A DNA stretch of 64,000 nt from Leifsonia sp. Root4 (lineage in GTDB: Bacteria; Actinomycetota; Actinomycetes; Actinomycetales; Microbacteriaceae): NCBI RefSeq assembly GCF_001425085.1, contig NZ_LMDN01000002.1:147449-211448 (forward strand), written 5' to 3'. Positions within the stretch are counted from its first letter, which is position 1; every line of letters starts with the position of its first letter. Made by a program: the position numbers and the translations under genes. Below, one piece after another: positions 9,191 to 18,915 of the stretch. Below the pieces are notes generated by a model. The model was not told the origin of the DNA and did no database searches. It saw only the letters and a list, made by a program, of their open reading frames with translations.

Positions 9191-9793
9191 GTGCCCGCTC
9201 AGCCCTACCACCATGGCGACCTCCGCCGCACGCTGCTGGAAGCCGCCGCGAGGAGCCTCGAAACCGACGGCATCGATGCGCTGTCGCTGCGGCAACTCGC
9301 ACGCGATGCCGGCGTCAGTCATGCCGCCCCCAGCCGCCATTTCCGCGACAAGCAGGCCCTGCTCGACGCGCTCGCCGAGGACGGCTTCGTTCGGATGTCC
9401 GCGGCGCTGGAGCGCGCGAGCGGAGCAGAGAGCGCAACGAGCCCGGCCGCCGTCCGCGCCCGCTTCGATGCGCTGGCGCGCGCCTACGTCGCCTTCGCGC
9501 TGGCCCAGCCGACCCTGCTCGCCCTCATGTTCGGACTCAAGCATTCCCCGGATGCCCGGGCCGAACTCATCGCGGCCGGCCATGCGTCGATGGAGGTCAC
9601 CATGCGCGTGGTGCTCGACGCCCAGGCCACTGGCGCGATCGGCCCCGGCGATGCCCAGCGCATCGCACTCGTTGCCTTCGCCACGTTCCACGGCATCGCG
9701 ACCCTCGCCTCGGGCGGCCTGCTCGACGGGGTGCCAGCGGATGACCTCGTGGCGGCCGCGCTGGATCTCTTCTGGCGCGGCCTCCAACCCTGA
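9191..9793 (+). CDS. TetR/AcrR family transcriptional regulator
   Basis: 200 residues. The N-terminal helix-turn-helix (residues 8-55) reads LRQLARDAGVSHAAPSRHF with the typical following segment DKQALLDALAEDGF. The C-terminal two thirds is the helical ligand-binding/dimer domain (TetR_C, WHG-like). GTG start, apparently leaderless with TAGGAT six bases upstream. The two palindromes in the promoter suggest autorepression and control of the adjacent SDR. The ligand is unknown. Confidence 0.88.
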   Translation: MPAQPYHHGDLRRTLLEAAARSLETDGIDALSLRQLARDAGVSHAAPSRHFRDKQALLDALAEDGFVRMSAALERASGAESATSPAAVRARFDALARAYVAFALAQPTLLALMFGLKHSPDARAELIAAGHASMEVTMRVVLDAQATGAIGPGDAQRIALVAFATFHGIATLASGGLLDGVPADDLVAAALDLFWRGLQP

Positions 9794-9820
9794 CCTGAGC
9801 CCGCTGGCTCGGCGCGCTAC

Positions 9821-10522
9821 TCAGCCCTCGCGCGCTCCCTGCACGAGGTCCTCGATCTCGGGGAACCCCTCGGCGACGGTGACCCACATCATCTGCTCGT
9901 CGACGCGGCTGTAGTGCTGCACGACGATCTCCTGACTGCGCGCGACGAGCGACCACATCGGGTCGTCGAAGCGCTGGGGATCGGCCGCAACGAGCAGCCG
10001 GGCCAACTCCCCCACCCGGGTCGTGAGCGCCTCACAGGCCAGCGGGAGTGCGGCATCCTCGCGGAAGGCATCTCGCCCGCGATCGACGATCTCGGAGGCG
10101 GTGGCGAGCGTGACGTCGAGCCCGCGGAGCCAGCGCTCGATCTGCTCGGTGTGCTCAACGGGATCGAACGGCGGGACTGGATCGGCCGTGGCTGCAACGT
10201 CGACCATCCCGGCTGGATCGGCGGTGGTGGCGGCGTCGGCGATCGCCTTCGCCGCTTCGCCCGCAACGCGGGGTCCGTCGCTGCCGACCTGCCCTCGCGT
10301 GCCTTGCTCCCGCTCGGTTTCGCGCTCATCGGCGAGGCCGGCAGCGGCGAGCAGAATCTGCTCGAAGCGCGCGTACGGCATGATCACGGCCTCCGCCTTG
10401 CGGTGCGATCCGAGCACGACAGGCGGCGCTCCCGCTGGGTCCGCCCGGAAACTGCGCAGCACTCCGGAGAGCCCCGCGCGCGCATCGGCCACCGTCGTCA
10501 CGGTGAGGGGGCGGGCGTTCAT
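9821..10522 (-). CDS. Phd/YefM-like antitoxin fused to HEPN (DUF86/HepT-like) domain
   Basis: 233 residues in one frame. Residues 1-55 resemble a Phd/YefM antitoxin DNA-binding domain (TTVADARAGLSGVLRSF, then VVLGSHRKAEAVIMPYARFE). An Ala/Asp-rich linker follows, then residues 125-230 resemble the DUF86/HepT HEPN fold, ending with YSRVDEQMMWVTVAEGFPEI. The HEPN ribonuclease motif (R-x4-6-H) is degenerate: the segment ARSQEIVVQHYSRVD aligns Gln residues with the expected Arg and His, and the nearest Arg-His pair is seven residues apart. No separate toxin or antitoxin gene flanks it. The AT-rich palindrome upstream of the start fits Phd-type autoregulation. Identification is by pattern and moderately confident. 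Confidence 0.6.
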   Translation of the reverse strand: MNARPLTVTTVADARAGLSGVLRSFRADPAGAPPVVLGSHRKAEAVIMPYARFEQILLAAAGLADERETEREQGTRGQVGSDGPRVAGEAAKAIADAATTADPAGMVDVAATADPVPPFDPVEHTEQIERWLRGLDVTLATASEIVDRGRDAFREDAALPLACEALTTRVGELARLLVAADPQRFDDPMWSLVARSQEIVVQHYSRVDEQMMWVTVAEGFPEIEDLVQGAREG

Positions 10523-10548
10523 GCCTTCCAGAATAGAGCCATCGCCGA

Positions 10549-10564
10549 AAATATGTACATATTT
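10549..10564. promoter_or_regulatory. AT-rich 16-bp palindromic operator
   Basis: AAATATGTACATATTT is a perfect palindrome, followed by a further ATGTAC at 10565-10570. It is the only such AT-rich island I noticed in this GC-rich window. It lies 27 bases upstream of the Phd-like gene and 42 bases upstream of the divergent HNH gene, where an antitoxin autorepressor would be expected to bind. Confidence 0.6.
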
Positions 10565-10605
10565 ATGTACTAGTTTTGGAGCTCGGCACCAAACACAAGG
10601 GATTC

Positions 10606-11406
10606 ATGGGCACCAACACACGAGCCAGCCGCGCGCGGGCACGAACGCGACTGACCCGAGCCGCCTGGCTGCTCATTCCGCTCCTCGCGGTGCTGGGATA
10701 CACCGCGATCAGCACCCTCACCGGGCCCGCGCCCGTGGCACCCGGAGTCGAAACCGGCAGCGCAGAGGTCGAGGTGCCGAGCACCGCACTGCCGGCGCCG
10801 ATGCCGACGCTGGATCCGCCGTCATCCGAGGGAACCGGCACCACCGCGTCCGAGCTGCTCGCCACCCTCCCGGTCAAGGGCCGCGCCCCAAAGACCGGCT
10901 ACGACCGCGAGGAAAGCTTCGGCAGCGCCTGGCGCGACGTCGACCAGAACGGCTGCGATACCCGCAACGACATCCTCGCTCGCGACCTCACGAGCATCGA
11001 TCGGCCGAGCGGATGCCGCGTGCTGAGCGGCATGCTCGCCGACCCGTACACGGGCACGAGCATTGAGTTCGTGCGCGGTCAGGGAACCTCGCAGGCCGTG
11101 CAGATCGACCACGTCGTCGCCCTGATGAATGCGTGGGAGACCGGGGCCCAGCAGCTGACGGCCGAGCAGCGGCTGGCGTTTGCCAACGATCCGCTCAATC
11201 TGCTGGCGGTGGACGGGCCGAGCAACTCCAGCAAGGGGGCCGGCGACGCGGCCACCTGGCTGCCGCCGGAGAAGGGCTTCCGCTGCGAGTACGTCGCCCG
11301 GCAGGTCGCGGTGAAGCATGAGTACGGACTCTGGGTGACGGCGGCGGAGCGCGACGCGATTGCGCGCGTGCTCGACGGCTGCCCGGGGCAACTCGCACCG
11401 CAGTAG
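10606..11406 (+). CDS. Exported HNH endonuclease-family protein (DUF1524)
   Basis: 266 residues; ATG preceded by AAGGGA (a TTG at 10576 is possible but has no ribosome site). A signal-anchor or signal peptide covers residues 15-40 (AAWLLIPLLAVLGYTAIS), followed by a Pro/Thr/Ser-rich linker to about residue 85. The mature domain is of the DUF1524/GmrSD HNH type: YDREESFG, RNDILARDL, then IDHVVALMNAWETGA (the catalytic His), and NDPLNLLAVDGPSNSSKG plus DAATWLPP. It is probably a secreted non-specific nuclease used for nucleotide scavenging or competition. It shares its upstream region with the Phd-like gene and ends at a strong hairpin. Confidence 0.87.
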   Translation: MGTNTRASRARARTRLTRAAWLLIPLLAVLGYTAISTLTGPAPVAPGVETGSAEVEVPSTALPAPMPTLDPPSSEGTGTTASELLATLPVKGRAPKTGYDREESFGSAWRDVDQNGCDTRNDILARDLTSIDRPSGCRVLSGMLADPYTGTSIEFVRGQGTSQAVQIDHVVALMNAWETGAQQLTAEQRLAFANDPLNLLAVDGPSNSSKGAGDAATWLPPEKGFRCEYVARQVAVKHEYGLWVTAAERDAIARVLDGCPGQLAPQ

Positions 11407-11430
11407 CGGGAACAGTGAACCGCGGCAACA

Positions 11431-11464
11431 AGAACGGCCGCCCACCGAGGTGGACGGCCGTTCT
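11431..11464. terminator. Bidirectional terminator hairpin
   Basis: AGAACGGCCG at 11431-11440 pairs perfectly with 11455-11464, and the loop contains a further CACC/GGTG pairing. It stands between the convergent HNH gene (stop 11406) and the SDR gene (stop 11476). Only a short T run (TTCT) follows. Confidence 0.75.
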
Positions 11465-11475
11465 GCGCGACAGGG

Positions 11476-12231
11476 CTACTTGGCGGTGTAGCCACCGTCG
11501 ACGAGGTGGTAGCTGCCGGTGACGAAACTCGCTGCGTCACTCGCGAGGAACGCGACGAGGGCGGCGACCTCCTCGGGGCGGCCGAGGCGGCCGATCGGGT
11601 GCAGGCTCTCGAGGTAGGCCTGCGCGTCGGCGTCCATGGTGGCGTCAATGAGCGGCGTCTTGATGAAGCCGGGTCCGACGGAGTTCACGCGCACGCCCTG
11701 CTGGGCGTACTCGATGGCGGCGGTCTTGGTGAGTCCGACGACGCCGTGCTTGGCCGCGACGTAGGCCGGCGCGTTGGCGAAGCCGACGCTGCCGAGGATC
11801 GAGGCGACGTTCACTACCGCGCCGCCGCCGTTGGCGACGATCGCGGGCAGTTGCGCGCGCATGCCGTAGAACAGCGAATTGAGGTTCACCTCGATGACCT
11901 TCGACCAACCGTCGAGCGGGTACTCCCCCACCGACGACGCCGGGCCGCCGATGCCGGCGTTGTTCACGGCGATCCGCAGCGGGGCGAGTGCGTTCGCCGC
12001 CGCGATGGACGACTCGATCCAGGCCTGATCGGTCACGTCGCCGACCGAGGCCTCTGCGGTGCCACCGGCCGCGCGAATCTCCTCGACCACGGCCGCCGCG
12101 GCATCCGCATTGAGGTCGTTGACCAGCACCGCGGCGCCGCTCGCCGCCAGCTCCAGCGCCACAGCGCGCCCGATGCCGCTGCCGGCTCCGGTCACAATCG
12201 CCGATCGTCCAGATACGTCGTAAACAGCCAT
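11476..12231 (-). CDS. SDR family oxidoreductase (FabG-like)
   Basis: 251 residues with all classical SDR marks: TGAGSGIG near residue 14, NDLN after strand 2 (an acidic residue there suggests NAD preference), NNAGIGGP, the serine in [13 protein letters not shown] (YxxxK), the PGFIKTPL segment and a C-terminal GSYHLVDGG. The start is placed at the second ATG because GGAGAG lies seven bases upstream of it; that GGAGAG is inside the reading frame of the upstream ATG at 12243. The substrate is unknown, and its neighbours give no pathway. Confidence 0.88.
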   Translation of the reverse strand: MAVYDVSGRSAIVTGAGSGIGRAVALELAASGAAVLVNDLNADAAAAVVEEIRAAGGTAEASVGDVTDQAWIESSIAAANALAPLRIAVNNAGIGGPASSVGEYPLDGWSKVIEVNLNSLFYGMRAQLPAIVANGGGAVVNVASILGSVGFANAPAYVAAKHGVVGLTKTAAIEYAQQGVRVNSVGPGFIKTPLIDATMDADAQAYLESLHPIGRLGRPEEVAALVAFLASDAASFVTGSYHLVDGGYTAK

Positions 12232-12411
12232 CACACTCTCCATCTCAAAACAAATGTTGCGTTCGGAGCACCGGGGGCGAAGGCGTTGCCGCGTTCGATT
12301 CCGGCCTCACCTCGACGCTATGCCCGCAGTTTGTGCGCCCCCTGAGTGCGCGTTGTGCGGCGGCTCGGCGCTTGCCGGATGCAGCGGGGCGAAGCTGCGA
12401 GAATGGCAGGC

Positions 12412-13194
12412 GTGAGCACAGACACCGAGAAGCCCCGTAAGCCCCGCCCGCGCGGTCGGCACCGCGTCCGCACCGCCGTCCTCTGGGTGCTCAGCATCCT
12501 GGCGTTGCTCGTGATCGGTTTTCTGTTCTGGGCGCACTCGGTGATGATGGGCGAGCGCCCTGCCTCGCTCGAGGTGTGGGAGAACCCCGACATCGTCGTG
12601 ACGTCCACCGACCACTCGGTCGTGCTCGAGCCGGCCGAGGGTGCTTCCGGAACCGGCCTCGTGTTCATCCCGGGCGCCAAGGTCGACCCGTACGCGTACA
12701 TGTACAAGCTCTCCGGCATCGTCGAGGAGACCGGCGCGACGGTCGTCATCACCAAGCCGACGCTGAACCTCGCCTTCTTCGACACCCGGCCGCTCGACAC
12801 GTTCACCGCCGATGCGCCCGACGTGGACGAGTGGTTCGTCGGAGGCCACTCCCTCGGCGGCGTGCGCGCCTGCCAGCTGGCGGATCAGCCGGATGCCGCC
12901 GACGACGGCGTGGTGGGCCTGGTGCTGTTCGGCAGCTACTGCGCCAACGACATCAGCGATTCCGGGCTGCAGGTGCTCAGCATCAGCGGCAGCGAGGACG
13001 GCCTGAGCACGCCGGAGAAGATCGACGCGGCCGCGCACCTGCTGCCGGAGGACGCGGTCTTCGTCGAGATCGACGGCGCGAACCACGCCGGCTTCGGCGA
13101 CTACGGCCCGCAGCCGGGCGACGGCACCGCCACGATCGACAGCGCGCAGATTCAGGCGGCGATCACCGAGGCGATGGTGGCGTTCGGGCTGTAG
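12412..13194 (+). CDS. Membrane-anchored alpha/beta hydrolase
   Basis: About 260 residues from the GTG that follows GAGAAT by seven bases (leaderless); ATG 12403 would add three residues. An N-terminal basic stretch leads into one membrane segment (VLWVLSILALLVIGFLFW), so the enzyme faces outward. The catalytic domain belongs to the alpha/beta hydrolase fold-5 type: the nucleophile elbow GGHSLGG near residue 145 and the histidine loop DGANHAGFGDYG near residue 225. Esterase or lipase-like activity is likely, substrate unknown. Confidence 0.82.
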   Translation: MSTDTEKPRKPRPRGRHRVRTAVLWVLSILALLVIGFLFWAHSVMMGERPASLEVWENPDIVVTSTDHSVVLEPAEGASGTGLVFIPGAKVDPYAYMYKLSGIVEETGATVVITKPTLNLAFFDTRPLDTFTADAPDVDEWFVGGHSLGGVRACQLADQPDAADDGVVGLVLFGSYCANDISDSGLQVLSISGSEDGLSTPEKIDAAAHLLPEDAVFVEIDGANHAGFGDYGPQPGDGTATIDSAQIQAAITEAMVAFGL

Positions 13195-13216
13195 CGGCGC
13201 GGTCTGCGCCGCAGCG

Positions 13217-13513
13217 CTAGAACTCGACGAGTTCCAGCGAGACCGACACGGGCGCGTCTTCCTCGAGGCCCTCGGCAACTCGCACGGCCTTCTTGATCGG
13301 CAGCCAGTGGCCACCGGTGCGAGAGTCGGGGAACACCGAGGTGCTCCACGTGGAGCCGCCGACGGTGACGCGCACCTTGACGGCGCCGAAGCCGCGCGGC
13401 ATCCGGGGCACCTCGCGGATGTCGTCACTGGCCTCCCCCGGCAGGGTGACGAAGTACCACGAGGCACCCTGTGAGTCCCACTTCCAGAGTGGCGAGGTGA
13501 AGTCGAAGCGCAT
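13217..13513 (-). CDS. DUF1905 family protein
   Basis: 98-residue single-domain DUF1905 protein, the usual length for the stand-alone form. Family features are the N-terminal FTSPLWKWDSQGASWYFVTL, PRGFGAVKVRVTVGGSTW and the C-terminal DSRTGGHWLPIKKAVR. It is predicted to be a small beta-barrel, with no established function. A TAGCAT element ends six bases before the ATG, so it is probably leaderless. It converges on the hydrolase at 12412, leaving a 22-base gap. Confidence 0.88.
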   Translation of the reverse strand: MRFDFTSPLWKWDSQGASWYFVTLPGEASDDIREVPRMPRGFGAVKVRVTVGGSTWSTSVFPDSRTGGHWLPIKKAVRVAEGLEEDAPVSVSLELVEF

Positions 13514-13530
13514 GGTGGGATGCTACTCCG

Positions 13531-13914
13531 GGGCCCCTCACGCCGGCTGAGCTAGGAACGAGCGAAGCCCTGATGCGGCCGGGAACCGTGTCTCGATGGC
13601 ACTTGGCTTCGCGTGCGTCGCTGCTCCTTCGTCGCGGCGCCGCTCGCTCGAGCCAGCGTGAGTCTGGGCGCCGCTCGCTCGAGCCAGCGTGAGTGGGACG
13701 GCGGGGCCGGGCGCCCCCACGCCGGCTGAGCGAGGAACGAGCGAAGCCCTGATACGGCCGAAAACTGTGCCAGCGTGAGTGGGGCGCCGCTCGCTCGAGC
13801 CAGCGTGGGTGTGGGCACCGCATCCGAACGCAACCTGAGTGCGGCCCCGAACCCGGCGCGTAGCGTGGGTGGTGGGCCGACGCAGCGCCGTGGCCCCGAC
13901 AGAGAGGATGCGTC
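13531..13914. repeat. Intergenic repeat block (two repeat types)
   Basis: The 400-base gap between DUF1905 and the TspO-like gene holds no supported gene. It contains two 48-base near-identical copies at 13539-13586 and 13718-13765 (beginning CACGCCGGCTGAGC, with 4 differences). It also holds three copies of a 28-base unit (GGCGCCGCTCGCTCG...) at 13636-13663, 13667-13694 and 13783-13810, plus a partial copy at 13769-13780. The core gaggaacgagcg is shared with the longer hairpin repeats at 17904 and 63886. The promoter of the gene at 13915 must lie in the last 100 bases. Confidence 0.85.
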
Positions 13915-14825
13915 ATGACCGAAGAATCTCGTACAGCCCCGACTGCCGCACCATCCGCGGGCGCCACCGACGTGCAGCCCGACCCCGGCCGCGGCGATCT
14001 CACCCGGCAGCTCACCGTCGCCATCAGCGCCGTGATCGCCATCATCGGCTCCTTCATCGGCTCGGGCGCCGCCGGCGGAACGCCGGTCCAGGACGCTTCA
14101 GGCGGCGCGCTTGCGGCCGATGCCACACTCATCGCGCCCGGCACCGGGGCATTCAGCATCTGGACCGTCATCTACATCGGCCTCCTCGCCTACGCCGTCT
14201 GGCAGTTCCTGCCCGCGCAGAAGCGGGCCGTCAGGCAGCGCAGACTCGGCTACCTTGTGGCCGCATCGCTGCTGCTGAATGCGGCGTGGATCCTCAGCGT
14301 GCAGTTCGATCTGCTCGGCCTGACCGTTCCCGTGATCCTCGTGCTGCTCGCGGTGCTCGCCCGCGCCTTCGTCCTCACGATCCAGTCCCCGCCGAGCGGC
14401 ATCGCCGACAGCATCATCACCGACGGCACAATCGGCCTCTACCTCGGCTGGGTCTGCGTCGCAACGGCCGCCAACATCGCCGCCGTGCTGGTTGCTGCCG
14501 GCTTCGACGGCTGGGGCATCGCCGCGGAGGTGTGGGCGGCCGTCGTCATCGTGCTCGCGGGCGTCGTCGGCATCCTGCTCGCCGTCTATGGAGGCGGCCG
14601 CATCGCGCCGATGCTCTCGCTCGTGTGGGGCCTGGTCTGGGTGGGCGTCGCACGCCTCAGCGATGAGCCCCACTCGACGTCGACCGCGATCGCCGCGTTC
14701 GTCACTGCGGGTGCCGTCGTGCTGGTCACCGTGGTCGCACGGGTCTACGCCCAGCGCTCGCCCCTGAGCGAGTCCATGCGAGGCGAGTCCATGCGCGCAG
14801 CGCGCCCCGCCGCGCACTCCGATCG

Positions 14826-14829
<4 letters not shown>
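13915..14829 (+). CDS. TspO/MBR-related tryptophan-rich membrane protein
   Basis: 304 residues, ATG after GAGAGGATG. About seven to nine hydrophobic segments follow a 30-residue polar N-terminus. Family-like segments are FSIWTVIYIGLLAYAVWQF, LLLNAAWILSVQFD and GLYLGWVCVATAANIAA. TspO homologues bind tetrapyrroles or other hydrophobic ligands in the membrane, but this longer variant is a distant member and its ligand is unknown. The C-terminal 40 residues are a basic, repetitive tail. Its stop overlaps the end of sufU on the other strand by four bases. Confidence 0.75.
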
Positions 14830-16672
<1,843 letters not shown>

Positions 16673-16817
16673 TCAGTGCGGCGCGGGGCCGGATGGCGCA
16701 ATGGGGCCGCTACCGGATGGAACCGCGGCGCGCGCCGAATTGTTCCTCATACAACGTTAGGCGACGGAGCTGGCCTCTGGCTTCGAAGCGGCCGAACGGG
16801 TGGCTTGATTTCGACAG

Positions 16818-16836
16818 CGCGACGCGCAGCGTCGCG
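16818..16836. repeat. Small perfect inverted repeat upstream of sufS
   Basis: CGCGACGC pairs with GCGTCGCG around a three-base loop. It lies in the 247-base gap between the sufS start and the end of the epimerase gene. On the minus strand it follows the epimerase stop by about 75 bases, so it may serve as a weak terminator. There is no T tract. Nothing else was recognised in this gap. Confidence 0.4.
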
Positions 16837-16910
16837 AAAGGCGGCAGCCCCCTCCAAGGCAATCTCAGGAACTGACTGCGATGCTGGCGCGGTTTCAACG
16901 AGCAGCCGCC

Positions 16911-17774
16911 TCAGTCGTGGGTGATCGGCGTCGCGAGGTGACGCCAGCTGTGCCGCGGCTCGTAGCCGAGCACTCTGCGCGCCTTGTCGATCGAGAGCAG
17001 CGTCTCATTCGGCCCGAACTCGCGCTTCTGCGCCACGCCGGGGAACACCTCGGCGAGCAGCTCCGCGTTCGGCCGGGTCATCACGGTGTCGGCGGCGGCG
17101 ATGATGAAACGGTCGAAGCCGGGCGCCGCGACATCCAGCGCCCGCAGCACCGCCTGGGCTCCGTCGCGCGCGTCGACGTAGCCCCAGAGGTTCCACTTGC
17201 GCAGCGCGGCATCCGCGTCGAACGCGGCGAAGGCGGCGTAGTCCTCCGGCTCCATCACGTTGGAGAAGCGCAGTGCGGTGATCGAGAGCTCCGGGTGCCA
17301 GCGCACGAGCTCGATCGCCAGCTGCTCCTCGAGGTGCTTGACCAGCGAGTAGACGCTCTCCGGCCGCGCCGGGTAGTCCTCGTCGACGGGCACGTAGGGC
17401 GGCGGCACGTCGAATGGCAGCCCGAGCACCGTCTCGCTGGAGGCGTAGACGATCCGCGTGATGCCGAGTCGCTGCGCCGCCCAGAACACGTTGAAGCTGC
17501 CGAGCATGTTGTTGTGGAAGGTCGCGACGTCGCTCGCGATCCCCGGCGCCGGAATCGCCGCCAGGTGCACCAGCGCATCGAAGCCGTCGTGGCGGTCGTT
17601 CACGCCGCTCAGCGCATCGATCACCTGCCCGAAGTCGGTGAGGTCGACCTGGACGAAGCCCGGCCCCCGCTCACCGCGCTGGTCGAAGTTGATGACGTGG
17701 TGACCGGATGCCGCAAGCTCCCGCACAACCGTGCGGCCGAGCTTGCCTGATCCTCCTGTGACGGCAATGCGCAT
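16911..17774 (-). CDS. NAD-dependent epimerase/dehydratase family protein
   Basis: 287-residue extended SDR. The N-terminal nucleotide motif is TGGSGKLG, with FDQRGE after strand 2, HLAAIPAPG, the active-site serine and threonine region YASSETVLG, and YSLVK (YxxxK). The C-terminal substrate domain includes WGYVDARDGAQAVLRAL. It is similar to sugar-nucleotide epimerases, but the absence of sugar-synthesis neighbours leaves the substrate open. CAGGAT six bases before the ATG suggests leaderless transcription. Its promoter side faces a long array of dispersed repeats. Confidence 0.85.
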   Translation of the reverse strand: MRIAVTGGSGKLGRTVVRELAASGHHVINFDQRGERGPGFVQVDLTDFGQVIDALSGVNDRHDGFDALVHLAAIPAPGIASDVATFHNNMLGSFNVFWAAQRLGITRIVYASSETVLGLPFDVPPPYVPVDEDYPARPESVYSLVKHLEEQLAIELVRWHPELSITALRFSNVMEPEDYAAFAAFDADAALRKWNLWGYVDARDGAQAVLRALDVAAPGFDRFIIAAADTVMTRPNAELLAEVFPGVAQKREFGPNETLLSIDKARRVLGYEPRHSWRHLATPITHD

Positions 17775-17791
17775 GCGTCGATCCTGTCACA

Positions 17792-18117
17792 GCTGGTTTC
17801 GACAGGCTCAACAACGGGGTTTCGACAAGCTCAACCAACGGGGTTTCGACAGGCTCAACCGGCGGAGTTCGACAGGCTCAACCAACGGGGTTCGCTCAAC
17901 CCACGCTGATCGAGTATGCCGCCTGCGGCCGTATCGAGATCCCGGCGGCCTTGATCTCGATACGCTCGTTCCTCGCTACTCGATCAGCGGGGTTTCGACA
18001 GGCTCAACCAGCGGGGTTTCGACAAGCTCAACCAACGGGGTTTCGACAGGCTCAACCAGCGGGGTTTCGACAAGCTCAACCAGCGGGGTTCGCTCAACCA
18101 GCGGGGTGGGTGGACCG
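17792..18117. repeat. Array of 'tttcgacaagctcaacc' repeats
   Basis: About nine copies of a short unit, variants of GTTTCGACAAGCTCAACC followed by AACGGG or AGCGGG, fill the 345-base gap between the epimerase start and the end of the next gene. They are directly repeated with almost no spacer, and interrupted by one long hairpin element (17904-17989). The same unit recurs at 27189, 28497, 37210, 38181, 59508 and 63820. No open reading frame here is convincing. Confidence 0.9.
17904..17989. repeat. Long double-stem hairpin repeat element (copy 2)
   Basis: Outer arms CGCTGATCGAGTA at 17904-17916 and 17977-17989 are perfectly complementary over 13 bases. Inner arms GTATCGAGAT at 17931-17940 and 17954-17963 are perfect over 10 bases. 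Related copies lie inside jetB (2257-2332) and at the right edge (63886-63990). Confidence 0.9.
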
Positions 18118-18119
18118 GC

Positions 18120-18848
18120 TCAGATGATGAAGTCGGGGGTGACGGCGCCGCTGGCCGAGGTGCGGAGGGCCGCGGCATCCGAACCATAGGCGGCCGTCAC
18201 GAGGATCGGCATGTGGTCGGAGGTGCCGCGCGGCAGCGTCTCGACGCTCTCGATGTCGAGGCCGACGGATGTCGCCAGATCGAAATGCCCGCGGAAGAAC
18301 TTGTACCGCGTGTAGGTGCGCTTGTCGCTGAGGGTCAGGTCGTAACCGGCCTCCCGCACCTTGTTCGTCAGGTTCTCCTTGAACACGGGGTAGTTGTAAT
18401 CGCCGACCATGATCGTCGGCAGCCCGGGCCCAAGCTGCCAGAGCTCGCCGAGCGCCGAGTGGATCTGGTGGCGGCGCAGCGAGTTGAGCGCGGTGAGCGG
18501 TGCCGCGTGGAAGGAGGCGACGATGAGCTCGCGCTGCCCCTCACGGTCGTAGAGCCGCGTGCCGATGAGCCGCTCGTGCGCCGGCGTGAGAATCCGGTCG
18601 TGCAACGACTTCTTGAGCGAGAAGGTGCGGGTCTCCAGGGCCTCGAAGCGGTCGTGCCGGTAGTAGACGGCCAGCCCAAGCCGGTTGCGCGTGGTGGAGT
18701 CGGCCAGCTTCAGCTCGCCGATCGCCGGCGGCATGTCCTGGGTGTCGAGTTCCTGCAGGCAGAGCACATCGACCCCGTAGCGCTCGCACAGCGCAACGAG
18801 TTCACCACTGGCGCTGTGCTTGCGCAGGTTGTAACTGATGATCTTCAC
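18120..18848 (-). CDS. Endonuclease/exonuclease/phosphatase family protein
   Basis: 242 residues with the DNase I/exonuclease III/inositol-phosphatase fold. Landmarks are the N-terminal ISYNLRKH, the metal-binding glutamate in VLCLQELD near residue 33, HAAPLTA, VGDYNYPVF (the Asp/Asn pair) near residue 147, and the terminal SDHMPILV. GTG start. No signal peptide is visible, so it is cytoplasmic. The fold cannot distinguish nuclease from phosphodiesterase activity. Its stop directly abuts the repeat array at 17792-18117. Confidence 0.85.
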   Translation of the reverse strand: MKIISYNLRKHSASGELVALCERYGVDVLCLQELDTQDMPPAIGELKLADSTTRNRLGLAVYYRHDRFEALETRTFSLKKSLHDRILTPAHERLIGTRLYDREGQRELIVASFHAAPLTALNSLRRHQIHSALGELWQLGPGLPTIMVGDYNYPVFKENLTNKVREAGYDLTLSDKRTYTRYKFFRGHFDLATSVGLDIESVETLPRGTSDHMPILVTAAYGSDAAALRTSASGAVTPDFII

Positions 18849-18915
18849 AACACACCCATCGCCAATCGCTGAACTCCACCAGCCTAAACCTCGGCCCAGC
18901 TTCCGAGGTGCGGAC

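Noticed and set aside
13552..13833. Small open frames with repeated RASGAP/LTLARASGA peptides
   Set aside because: They are translations of the intergenic 28-base repeat and have no start signals or conservation.
16710..16898. 62-codon open frame in the gap upstream of sufS
   Set aside because: No ribosome site, no recognisable similarity, and it covers the inverted repeat at 16818.
17792..18117. Possible CRISPR array
   Set aside because: The units touch with no unique spacers of constant length, no cas genes are nearby, and the unit also occurs singly throughout the window.
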